Below, piece after piece: positions 33,735-42,309 of a stretch of 64,000 nucleotides of DNA. The notes under the pieces were generated by a model, which was not told the DNA's origin, did no database searches, and saw nothing but the letters and a program-made list of their open reading frames with translations. The translations under genes were made by a program, and so were the position numbers. The stretch is from Alisma plantago-aquatica. Its lineage: Eukaryota > Streptophyta > Magnoliopsida > Alismatales > Alismataceae. The stretch's first letter is position 1. Each line of letters begins with the position of its first letter. The stretch covers positions 1,058,798,244 through 1,058,862,243 of the forward strand of contig OY856412.1 in NCBI GenBank assembly GCA_963693085.1. The letters run 5' to 3'.

Positions 33735-35192
33735 ATGGCTCGTCGGGGGTCTGCGGCTGCGGGCGATTTTGCGACGGCGGAGGGGCGATTTCAACCAGGT
33801 CGTCCTCCTCCTTTTCTCAGACGCAGAGCCACAATCCATGAAGCTTATTGTAATCCCGGCGTCGAGCCAGTTTTTGACCAACAGAGCGTTCCGACCAAAT
33901 GGTGCAACATTAGGCCTAATATGAAGAATGGTTCGGATCTGGGAAAGGTTTCTGTTACTTTGGAAGATGGGAAGATTATCTACCCTAATGTCGAAGCAGT
34001 GGAGAATGCCGGACGGTGGAGTAGATGTTTAATGGGGTATGTGATCGATTTCCATCCCTTCATTCCCCTTCTTGCGGAACACTTCACAAGGACCTGGAAC
34101 GTGAGTGGGAGGTTCGAAATTTTCGACAGAGGAAAGGGGACTTTTCTGATTCGTTTTGAAGAATTACAGGACCTGGAGACGGCTCTAGAGGGTGATTGGT
34201 ATGTCTGTGGGAGGCCTGTTATACTTAAGCGCTGGAGTATTGGCGAGAAGTTTTCAAAGGTGCCTTTATCGGAAGTTCCTGTTTGGGTCAATTTGTACAA
34301 TGTACCTATGGAGCTTTGGGATCATCGTATGTTCTGCAGAATTGGTTCTCTGTTGGGTGAGCCACTGAAGATGGCTGACGAAACTAAGTTTATCAAGAGA
34401 ATGGACATGGCAAGAATTCAGGTGCTAATGAATAAGGATGCGAATTTTCCGATGGACATTACTCTTAAGAGTGATGAAGGTGTGGAGCATACTATCTATC
34501 TCGAGTACGAATGGATTCCGTATATTTGTGTTCGCTGCGGCCTGTTTGGTCATGATGACTGCCCTGTTCGATCTGAGAAGGTGAAGCAAGGAATGAAGGT
34601 TCAGAAATCCAAAGCTGTCTGGGAGATTAGAAAACCTCCGACTCTGAACATGTCTAAAGAAATTCCAGATGCTGGTCGGGAGGATGAGTACATGGTTGTT
34701 ATTGAAGAGGTTACAGATGCAGAAGAAATTAGAATGAAATCGGCCTGCCGATATCCAGAGGTGTTGACTGTAGAAGATGTTCGTTTATCAGAAAAAGTGA
34801 ATGAAGGTATGGATCCTAGTAGTAATGAAGTAATCGCTGTGCTAGCTGCTCCTGTCTGTCAGGTTGAAGTTATTCCTGTGAAAGACGACAGAGTAGTGGA
34901 GGTTTCTTCTAGTAGTCTTTCTTCTGATTTGGTCTATCCTAGTCTCTTAACTCCCAAATCTGGTTTGGCTATTCAGGGTTTATCCCCTGTTAGTGAGGGG
35001 AGCTCATCTGCGTCTTCTTGTTCAGTGAATCAGGCACATAAATTGGGTTTCAGGGACCCCCCTAAATGTATGGGTAAGATAAATATGGCAGTTAGGCTTG
35101 AGAATCTAGTATCTTCAATTACTCCAAAGGAATTGGAACTCTCTTCTTCAAATACTGAGGCTGTCAGTTCAACAGCCGGGGTTACAAAATGA
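33735..35192 (+). CDS. LINE ORF1 protein (DUF4283-like RNA-binding domain plus CCHC-type zinc knuckle)
   Basis: 485 residues. Plant L1 ORF1 proteins bind element RNA and form the ribonucleoprotein with ORF2p. The N-terminus is Arg/Gly/Ala-rich (1-30). A DUF4283-like fold spans roughly 70-190, with WSRCLMGYVIDFHPF, GRFEIFDRGKGTFLIRF and the typical VPVWVNLYNVPMELW segment. A zinc knuckle follows at C265, C268, H273, C276 (CVRCGLFGHDDC); its last spacing is two residues, not the usual four. Residues 300-485 are Ser/Val-rich and probably disordered. The ATG at 33735 is the first in frame and lies 7 nt inside the element, so the true N-terminus could be slightly longer in a full-length copy. The stop overlaps the ORF2 start by four bases (ATGA). 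Confidence 0.92.
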   Translation: MARRGSAAAGDFATAEGRFQPGRPPPFLRRRATIHEAYCNPGVEPVFDQQSVPTKWCNIRPNMKNGSDLGKVSVTLEDGKIIYPNVEAVENAGRWSRCLMGYVIDFHPFIPLLAEHFTRTWNVSGRFEIFDRGKGTFLIRFEELQDLETALEGDWYVCGRPVILKRWSIGEKFSKVPLSEVPVWVNLYNVPMELWDHRMFCRIGSLLGEPLKMADETKFIKRMDMARIQVLMNKDANFPMDITLKSDEGVEHTIYLEYEWIPYICVRCGLFGHDDCPVRSEKVKQGMKVQKSKAVWEIRKPPTLNMSKEIPDAGREDEYMVVIEEVTDAEEIRMKSACRYPEVLTVEDVRLSEKVNEGMDPSSNEVIAVLAAPVCQVEVIPVKDDRVVEVSSSSLSSDLVYPSLLTPKSGLAIQGLSPVSEGSSSASSCSVNQAHKLGFRDPPKCMGKINMAVRLENLVSSITPKELELSSSNTEAVSSTAGVTK

Positions 35193-38100
35193 ATCCTCCT
35201 ATCAACATTTCTTCTTGGAATATAAGAGGACTTGGTAATAAAATTGGTCCTGTCCAAGAAGAATTAAGGAGGCTGCACTGTGATGTGGTGATTCTTACTG
35301 AAACTAAAGTTAGGGAAAGAAATGTGAATAGTATTATGAACAGATACTTTTCTGAGTATGATCTTATTTCTAATCTTTCTTCTCATAGATTGGGTCACAT
35401 TTTTGTCTTGTATAGAAATGTCACGGTTAGTAAAATCTCTGAATCTGATCAGTATGTGCACTTCAAGATTTCTGTTGGCGAGTTTGCTATGCTTATTACA
35501 GCCATTTATGGGCATAATGGAGATTCTGAAAGATCTGTCCTATGGAATGATATTGAATCTATCAGTTGTTCTGTGGATTGTCCTTGGGTCCTGATGGGTG
35601 ATTTTAACGCTGTTAGAACTGAGGAGGAAAGGTTGAGTATTCAACCTCCTACAAAGAAATCCATGGAGGAATTCAATAGCTGTATTCTGAATACTGGTTT
35701 ATTTGAGATGAAGCTTGGAGGTCCTTTTTTCTCCTGGGATAACAAGCAGTTAGGTGAGAGGTTTGTGTCTTCTAAAATTGATCGTATCTTCCATAATGAT
35801 GTTTTCTTAACGGATATTGATGATTACAATGGTGAGCTGGTTTCTAATTCTATTAGTGATCATAGACGTTTGTCCTTAAAGATTGGGAATGTTAGGAAAG
35901 TTGTGTCCCCCTTCAGATTTATCAATGCGTGGACTTTCAGAAAGGATTTCCTGGAGGTGGTCAAGAATGCCTGGTCTATTGAGGTCAATGGGTATGATTC
36001 CTATCGTCTTTATAAAAAGTTTAACAATGTTAAAAATGTTCTCATTAGATGGAACAAGGAGTTTGTTGGTAATCTCCATGATAATGCGAAGTGTCTTAGA
36101 GATAGTGCTAACAGAGCTGCTTGTATTTCTGATATGAATCCTAATGATGAGGAGTTAAGAGTTTATGCTAAGGATTGTAATAAAAAAGCTAAGGAGGCTG
36201 AACTTGCTGAAGAATCTCTAGTAAGGCAGAAATCTCGCATTCAATGGCTGAAAGAAGGCGATTCTAATTCTAAATTCTTTTATGCTTCTCTTAAAACTAG
36301 GAGGCATGGGAATAGAATTAAAGGTCTCTTGATCAATGGTGTTATGTCTCATAACTCTGATGTTTTTAAAATGTCTATTATGGATTATTATTATAACCTT
36401 TTCAATAATCCTCTTGCTAAAGGGAAAGTTTGGCAAGGTGATTGGACTGGCAGTGTTCTTACTTCTGAAGATAGAACCCTCCTTACTTCGATTGTGACTA
36501 GGAAGGAGGTTGAGGATATCATTGAGGATTTGCATGCCGATAAAGCCCCTGGTCCGGACGGTTTGAATGGTTGTTTTTTCAAAAAGACTTGGAGTATTAT
36601 TGGGGATGATGTTTTTAATGCCATTAAGGAGTTCTTTCAGAATGGAGTTTTAATTAAGGAAGCAAACAAGACTTTTTTGACTCTCATTCCCAAAGGGAAG
36701 GATTCTTCGATCATTTCTAACTGGAGGCCTATTGCTCTTTGCAACACTTTCTATAAGATTATTTCGAAGATTTTAGCTAATAGATTAAAGAGAGTGCTTC
36801 CATCCATCATTGACTTTAACCAATGTGCTTTTGTTAAAGGCAGAAGTTTGAAAGATGCTGTTCTTCTCTCTAATGAGCTGATTAGTGATTTTAAGAAAGA
36901 CTCCAACAACATGTGTATTCAGGCGGATATCTCTAAGGCTTATGACTCTGTTTCTTGGAAATTCTTATTTTCTATCATGTTCAAGATGAAGTTTCCTGTT
37001 TCTTGGATAAAATGGATTGAAGCTCTCTTTCTGTCTATGTCTTATCATGTTTTGGTCAATGGTGAACCTACTGATCCTATTTTTCCCTCTAATGGTATTA
37101 GACAAGGGGATCCTATTGCACCCTATCTCTTTGTTATTGTGATGCAGGGTCTTACCACTTTGATGAAACAAAGGACTGACTTTGTGCCTATTAAAAGATC
37201 GAGATCTCTTGCTGTCTCTCATCTGATTTTTGCTGATGATCTCATGTTTTTTCTTAAGGCTTCTGTTGGCAATGCTACTTATGTGAGAAAGTTGCTGGAT
37301 GATTTTGGTGATATGTCTGGTTTGATCCTCAATCTCAACAAGAGTTCTGTTATTTTTAGTAGGAATGTTGATAAAGGTAATATCTTGTCTGTTCTGGACA
37401 TGCCTGAAGGTAATGTGGATGATCTTAGCTATTTGGGTATTCCCCTATTCTATGGTATGTTGTCCAAAAAGAATTGCTATAAGCTCATTGATAAATTCAG
37501 CAAGAAGTTGGAGGCTTGGAAGTCTAAAACTCTTAGTATGGCTGGCAGGATAGAGTTAATCAAGTCTACTATTTCTTCTCTTCATATGCATTGGATGCTT
37601 GCTTTTCCTTTGCCTGCTTCGGTTTTGGATTTTGTTGATAAGGTGGCTAGGGACTTTCTCTGGGGTAAATCTGAAGGCATGAATCATCTTCACTTGGTTC
37701 CTTGGGAGAAGGTTACCCTTCCTACTAGTGAAGGAGGTTTGGGTATTAGACGCAGTAAGGATGTGTCTCGTGCTTGTTTGATTATGAATGCGTGGGATGT
37801 CTGTAATAAGAAAGACACTCTTTGGGTCAAATGGATATCCTCCAAGTACCTGAAGGAAGATAATTTCTGGATTTTGGAAGAATCTGCCAATTTCTCTTGG
37901 ATGTTCAATAAGGTGCTTTCTGTCAGGAAACTTCTTTTATCTTTGATTAATTTTCACATTGGGCCTAATTCATCCTTTAAGATTTGGAAGGTTCCTTGGT
38001 GTGATTCTAAGTTGTTGGGTGATGTGGTGGATATGAATCCTATTAATTCTGGTATGGCTGCCAATGCTAATCTTGGATCTGTTATATCTAATTCTGAATG

Positions 38101-38671
38101 GAATCCTCCTAAATCCAGGGTTGCCCACTTGTTTCTTAAGTGTATGAAAGTGCATAATATTGTCATTAATGATGTGGATGGCATGACTATTCTGGGGGAC
38201 ACTAAGCCTATTCTCAAGAAGATTTGGAACTTTGTTCGTACTAAAGGAGAGTTCAGTAATCGGTACACTTGGTTTTGGTCTAGTAAAGCTCCCAAAGTGT
38301 TTATCATCCATGCTTGGAAAGTGTGTCTTAACAAGTTACCTACCTCTGATTATAGTAGGAGAAGAGGGATCACTTTGGCTTCTATTTGCTTTCTCTGTAG
38401 ATGTGGTTATGAAGACACTTATCATGTTTCTTTCACTTGTGATTATGCTAGAGAGGTTTGGATGGCTTGTGCTGACTTGCTTTTTATTGAAGATCCGCCT
38501 AGCAGTTATGATGATCTTCTTCTTATCAACTCTATTCCTGGGAGGAAGGCTGCTCTTTGTATTATGTATCATTTGTGGAGAGAAAGAAATCTAAGAGTTC
38601 ATGATGATAAGTCTATCCCAGTGAATGTGCTTGTCAAGAAAGTCAGGGACACTATTGCTATGATCATCTGA
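35189..38671 (+). CDS. LINE ORF2 protein (APE endonuclease, reverse transcriptase, zf-RVT)
   Basis: 1160 residues, no internal stop. Performs target-primed reverse transcription: nicks the chromosome and copies the element RNA from the nick. The APE-type endonuclease covers about 5-235, with WNIRG near the start, ETK, GDFN at 137-140 and SDH at 223-225. Reverse transcriptase covers about 430-720, with DKAPGPDG, NWRPIALC, QADISKAYDS, IRQGDPIAPYLF and the catalytic FADD at 681-684. The C-terminal zf-RVT region (about 1000-1085) has FWSSKAP and the CFLCRCGYEDTYHV finger. No RNase H domain follows, unlike some plant L1 elements. Translation probably depends on reinitiation after ORF1, since ATG and TGA overlap as ATGA. 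All visible catalytic motifs are intact. Antisense open frames are shadows. Confidence 0.95.
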   Translation: MNPPINISSWNIRGLGNKIGPVQEELRRLHCDVVILTETKVRERNVNSIMNRYFSEYDLISNLSSHRLGHIFVLYRNVTVSKISESDQYVHFKISVGEFAMLITAIYGHNGDSERSVLWNDIESISCSVDCPWVLMGDFNAVRTEEERLSIQPPTKKSMEEFNSCILNTGLFEMKLGGPFFSWDNKQLGERFVSSKIDRIFHNDVFLTDIDDYNGELVSNSISDHRRLSLKIGNVRKVVSPFRFINAWTFRKDFLEVVKNAWSIEVNGYDSYRLYKKFNNVKNVLIRWNKEFVGNLHDNAKCLRDSANRAACISDMNPNDEELRVYAKDCNKKAKEAELAEESLVRQKSRIQWLKEGDSNSKFFYASLKTRRHGNRIKGLLINGVMSHNSDVFKMSIMDYYYNLFNNPLAKGKVWQGDWTGSVLTSEDRTLLTSIVTRKEVEDIIEDLHADKAPGPDGLNGCFFKKTWSIIGDDVFNAIKEFFQNGVLIKEANKTFLTLIPKGKDSSIISNWRPIALCNTFYKIISKILANRLKRVLPSIIDFNQCAFVKGRSLKDAVLLSNELISDFKKDSNNMCIQADISKAYDSVSWKFLFSIMFKMKFPVSWIKWIEALFLSMSYHVLVNGEPTDPIFPSNGIRQGDPIAPYLFVIVMQGLTTLMKQRTDFVPIKRSRSLAVSHLIFADDLMFFLKASVGNATYVRKLLDDFGDMSGLILNLNKSSVIFSRNVDKGNILSVLDMPEGNVDDLSYLGIPLFYGMLSKKNCYKLIDKFSKKLEAWKSKTLSMAGRIELIKSTISSLHMHWMLAFPLPASVLDFVDKVARDFLWGKSEGMNHLHLVPWEKVTLPTSEGGLGIRRSKDVSRACLIMNAWDVCNKKDTLWVKWISSKYLKEDNFWILEESANFSWMFNKVLSVRKLLLSLINFHIGPNSSFKIWKVPWCDSKLLGDVVDMNPINSGMAANANLGSVISNSEWNPPKSRVAHLFLKCMKVHNIVINDVDGMTILGDTKPILKKIWNFVRTKGEFSNRYTWFWSSKAPKVFIIHAWKVCLNKLPTSDYSRRRGITLASICFLCRCGYEDTYHVSFTCDYAREVWMACADLLFIEDPPSSYDDLLLINSIPGRKAALCIMYHLWRERNLRVHDDKSIPVNVLVKKVRDTIAMII

Positions 38672-40340
38672 AGTGTTGGGCAGCCTCCTGCTTTGCTTTG
38701 GTTTCTTTGTAACTATGGTGGTTGATCTTATCCTTTGGGAGTGGCAGAGATCTCCATAGTTCCTCCTTTTGGTGCTGTTGCGCTCTTCTTTGTTAGCTTT
38801 GTTGTTTTGGGTTGTTGGGTAGCATCCTGGTGTTTGCTTTGTTGTTCTGGTTCTATGGTGGATGATCTTATCCTTCGGGAGTGGCAGAGATCTCCATAGT
38901 TTCTTTTTTTTTGAGATGCAGGTTGCGTGTCCTTTGATTGTTCTTTTTGGAGTGTTGGGTTGCCTCCTGCTGTTGTGTTGGTTCTTTGTGACTATGGTGG
39001 ATGATCTTATCCTTCGGGAGTGGCAGAGATCTCCATAGTTTTCTTCCGTTTGTGCGGCAGGTTGCGTGTTCATCGTGCCTATGCTTGTTTGATCTTGTCC
39101 TTTGGGAGTGGCAGTTTTCTCCTTTACTTTGTTGTGTTGGGTTGTTGGGTAGCCTCCTGGTGTTTGCTTTGTTTCTTTTCTGGTTCTATGGTGGATGATC
39201 TTATCCTTCGGGAGTGGCAGAGATCTCCATAGTTTCCTTTTTTTGTGTTGTAGGGTGCGTGTTCCTTGGTTTGTTTTTTTTGGAGTGTTGGGCTGCCTCC
39301 TGCTGTTGTGTTGGTTCTTTGTGACTATGGTGGATGATCTTATCCTTCGGGAGTGGCAGAGATCTCCATAGTTTTCTTCCGTTTGTGCGGCAGGTTGCGT
39401 GTTCTTCGTGCCTATGGTTGGTTGATCTTATCCTTTGGGAGTGGCAGAGGTCTCCATAGTGTTCCTCTTGGTTGGTGTTTCTGTTCTTGTTGGCTGTTTG
39501 CTGTGCTCCTTTGCTATTCCTTTGTTGGTTTTGCTATTCTCTGTGCTGCTGTGGACGATCTTTATGTGGAGGGTTTCTTCAGTTGCTGTTTGGGTTTCTG
39601 GATGCTGTCGGCTGGATCTTGCTGTGCTAAGCTTTTGACGTTTTGCTGTTGATCTGTCTCTTGTTTTGCTGGGCTGTTCTACCCTCTCGGTGGTTTGGCT
39701 AGTATGGTTGAGCTCCCTTGGTTTTCTGGTGGTTTTGTATCTCGGCTTGGGTATTCCTCCTTTGTCCTCAGCTATCTGGAAGATCATTCTCTGCAGGAGG
39801 GTCACTGAGCCTATTAGCTCTTGAGAATATGGGAATATCTGCTGGTGTTAGTTTAGGAGGAGCCTTTCCTTCTCATCGTCTGCAGCAACAACAATCTGGA
39901 TATATGGCTGTTTGCGCCTGTTTTGTTTGCTGGGATATATGGCTGCTGGGTGGAGCCTTTCCTTCTCATCGTCTGCAGCAACAACAGTTATAGAGTGGCG
40001 TGCTTCAGCAAGTTTTTCTATGATGGGCTTTCTTGGTGTTTCATATCTTGGATCTGGAGGACATTTACCTAAGGGTCGAGTTCAAGCAGGGTATTGTCAG
40101 TTTTCTGCTGTTGGCGAATTGCTGATGCTTTTCTTCGTCTAGTTTTCTTTGTTCTGTGCTCTGGTAGAATTGGCGCTTTGTATTATCCTTCTCCTCTAGT
40201 TTGACTTTAGTTCCTGTATAGATATCCTCCCCTTTTGCTCTTTTTCTTTTTTGCCATCTTCAGTTATGAAGATGGAAAGCATTGTACATATACAAAAAGA
40301 AAATACAAAAAAAGCAACACGAGTTTTGACCGACCAAAAA
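38672..40340 (+). repeat. LINE 3' UTR with tandem repeat of a 50-bp module
   Basis: A module running CTATGGTGGATGATCTTATC to GGCAGAGATCTCCATAG recurs at about 38713, 38852, 38993, 39186, 39325 and, partly, 39414, with a remnant at 39091. Spacing is mostly about 140 bp with shorter and longer steps. A second duplication, GGAGCCTTTCCTTCTCATCG, occurs near 39860 and 39953. The UTR is T/G-rich and 1.67 kb long. Open frames here on both strands arise from the repeats. Confidence 0.88.
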
Positions 40341-40357
40341 AAGTTTGCCTAGTGGGG

Positions 40358-40581
40358 TGCCATCTACCTAGATGATCATGAGTACTGACATCTTTTTGTT
40401 ATGAACTTATGCATAAACATGATGTAGTTTTATGTTGACAAAAAGCTATGTATGAATCAGTTTTATAGTTTTGCAAAGTGTTTCATTTACTTTTATTGCA
40501 ATGGTTATCATGTTTGCCACACTCCCAGAAAAAGAAAAAAAATTGCTTCTGCTCATGTGATATAAAAATATGGGTGTTATA
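40358..40581. other. Right end of the solo LTR-like insertion
   Basis: Continues the sequence interrupted at 33727 and ends GGGTGTTATA, inverted relative to the left end, followed by the CTTAC duplication. Confidence 0.65.
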
Positions 40582-41516
40582 CTTACCCTTTCAACGCGCG
40601 CACGAGGGCAGGAGATTCCTTTCCCACTCTATCTTATTTTACCTCGGTGGCCTGCTCTTTCTCTTAGCCAACTCAAACAAAGGTTGACTTTGGGAAATAG
40701 GATTGTAGAGCAGTGAACGGGGGTACAACTTCCTTTATTTGACTTCAACGAACTCGTTGGTGGCCTTTGATTGGTTGGAAGGACCCTGATGAAGGTGAAC
40801 TAGGGTTCGACTTTGTGGTAGTGTACCAGAGGGGAAGGGAGGAGAAAAGTAGAGTCTACTTTAGAATTGTAGGTAGGATGAGAGATAAGAGATCTAGTTG
40901 AGTCTCCTGAACAATTTGATGTTCTCTCAGAGGGGTCTATGTCCTTCATATAGCCATAGGGTTGAGGGTTTAGTCTCGGTTGCATTTGGCGATTGGGTGA
41001 AACCTTAATAACTTACCATAGTCGGCAAAGCGGGGAATAACTGGACTTGAAAACCCCTCCCAAACTTGTTGGGAGTATAGGTGTTTATACTCATTGATCT
41101 GAGAGGGAGGTGTGAAAGGAGTAATCGATGTCCCTATAGTTGGTTTCCAAATCCAGCCTGAGGTGGGAGACGATCTCATGATCATTCAACCAGGATCCAA
41201 GAGTCTCTGTGTGCGCACCAAATATAATGGGTCGGGTCTTAAGTTCCTAATATTAAAATGAAAGTGACATTTAATGTATATTTCCATTAATTCATTTACT
41301 TTTAGAATTCTAGTAAATTCCTTATCTCACTCTCCTTATATTCTTTAATCCCAAATTTTAGAGTGAAGTTTCTAGCACTTATGTATACATGTGGGTGAGA
41401 TTTGAGACCAAAATACTTAAGTAAAAGACATTTTTCTTTGTCTCCAAGACTCCCTTTTATTTTATTTATTTAATACATTAAATTAATTATTTTCTCTTTC
41501 TAACTTGGTCATATAT

Positions 41517-41807
41517 TGTAACATCCCAGGATTTGAGGCCTTAGATAAAACACTCTTAAAAGGAATGATTGGACTACCCATATCACCAAGGTGCACCTCC
41601 TTTTCCAGGAGCCCATCACTAAAGAACTCCATAGTTAAGCGTGCTCAGCTTGGAGTAGTATTAGGATGGGTGACCAGTCGGGAAGTTGATCCTGGCTTGC
41701 GCGTCAGTGTGGACAAAGTGCGCAGTTAAGGCTAGTGGTGGTCTGTGGGGCCAGTCGTCATTCCTAAAACTCTACTAGAGCCTAGGGCAGTGGGCCCGGG
41801 CATTACA
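41517..41807 (+). mobile_element. Solo LTR of Cassandra
   Basis: 291 bp, TGTAACATCCC...CATTACA, flanked by a perfect TATAT duplication (41512-41516, 41808-41812). The 5S-derived segment includes box A-like AGTTAAGCGTGCT (41633-41645) and box C-like AGGATGGGTGACC (41663-41675). The other LTR of the host chromovirus has the unoccupied target at about 13755. It is the best-preserved of the Cassandra LTRs at the 5S boxes. It is not a functional 5S gene, because the termini are those of the retroelement. Confidence 0.94.
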
Positions 41808-41900
41808 TATATCTTATTTAAATCTCATTAGAAACAATAGGGAAACGAAATCACTGCATTAGTTGCCTTCAACACCACTTTTCTAGTAAACTCCACATAC

Positions 41901-42212
41901 TTCCATATGTAAATTATTCATTATTCATTACCTTTAGTAATTCACTTTAATATTGGATTTTGTCTCTTTGTTTTTCCCATATCTATTATTGGTCTATTGA
42001 AAACAATAAAATCCGCAAAAACCATTACAGAGGATACATTGTACTTTAAATCATAATTCCATATGTAAATTATTCATTATTCATTACCTTTAGTAATTCA
42101 CTTTAATATTGGATTTTGTCTCTTTGTTTTTCCCATATCTATTATTGGTCTATTGAAAACAATAAAATCCACAAAAACCATTACAGAGGATACATTGTAC
42201 TTTAAACCCATT
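41901..42212. repeat. 156-bp tandem duplication inside the split LTR
   Basis: The sequence starting TTCCATATGTAAATTATTC at 41901 recurs at 42057 almost unchanged. The partner LTR has one copy, so the duplication arose in this LTR after insertion. Confidence 0.92.
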
Positions 42213-42309
42213 CTTCCAAAACAAAGCACACCAAGTTTCTAATATATCCTTATTATTCAAATATTTGCATTTCAAATATGTAATATATGTGAAAAACCAT
42301 GTTATAACA

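Larger units (their letters stand above)
33728..40340 (+). mobile_element. L1-type LINE with both ORFs uninterrupted
   Basis: 6613-bp body flanked by perfect 17-bp duplications AAGTTTGCCTAGTGGGG (33711-33727, 40341-40357), with ORF1 (33735-35192), ORF2 (35189-38671), a long 3' UTR with tandem repeats, and a 3' end TTTTGACCGACC plus a short A run. DUF4283-like ORF1 and APE endonuclease plus RT in ORF2 fit the plant L1 group. The open frames and perfect duplication point to a fairly recent insertion. The body begins only 7 nt before the ORF1 ATG, so the 5' UTR promoter is missing or extremely short, and autonomous transcription from this copy is doubtful. Confidence 0.95.
28341..40581. mobile_element. 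Solo LTR-like insertion, about 4.7 kb net, carrying two LINE insertions
   Basis: Bounded by imperfect inverted termini TGTCACACCC / GGGTGTTATA and a perfect 5-bp duplication CTTAC (28336-28340, 40582-40586). After subtraction of the two LINEs and their duplications, 4694 bp remain, with no open frame, PBS or internal LTR pair, consistent with a single long LTR left by recombination. A plus-strand TATAAAA in GGCTATAAAACCTC near 30207 followed by a GC-richer tract suggests promoter and R/U5, which is inference. The lineage is unknown. Confidence 0.7.
11274..42309 (-). mobile_element. Chromovirus (Tekay/Del-like Ty3/gypsy) with nested insertions
   Basis: 5' LTR at the right (42309-26773, split by insertions), Met-tRNA PBS (26770-26759), gag remnants (about 26300-24890), pol remnants (17178-14116) ending in a chromodomain, PPT (14115-14101), and 3' LTR (14100-11274). 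The outermost ends read TGT...ACA and are flanked by perfect 5-bp duplications, CAAAC at 11269-11273 and 42310-42314. The pieces belong to one element because both LTRs align along their length once the insertions are removed. It contains a non-autonomous LTR element, a solo LTR-like insertion, two LINEs and two Cassandra copies. All coding parts are decayed. Confidence 0.9.
26773..42309 (-). repeat. 5' LTR of the nested chromovirus, split by later insertions
   Basis: LTR sequence occupies 26773-28340 and 40582-42309 (less the solo Cassandra LTR). Removing the 28341-40581 insertion plus one CTTAC, the 291-bp Cassandra LTR plus one TATAT, and one copy of the 156-bp tandem duplication leaves about 2839 bp, against 2827 bp in the partner LTR. 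The right end GTTATAACA abuts CAAAC, the element's target duplication. Confidence 0.9.

Noticed and set aside
38591..39805. Several 60-160-codon open frames downstream of LINE ORF2
   Set aside because: They are produced by the tandem modules of the 3' UTR, and the strongest ones are antisense.
41608..41695. Possible 5S rRNA gene
   Set aside because: The match is confined to part of a 291-bp unit with TGTAA...TTACA ends and a 5-bp target duplication, and recurs in complete elements with PBS and PPT, so it is Cassandra LTR sequence.
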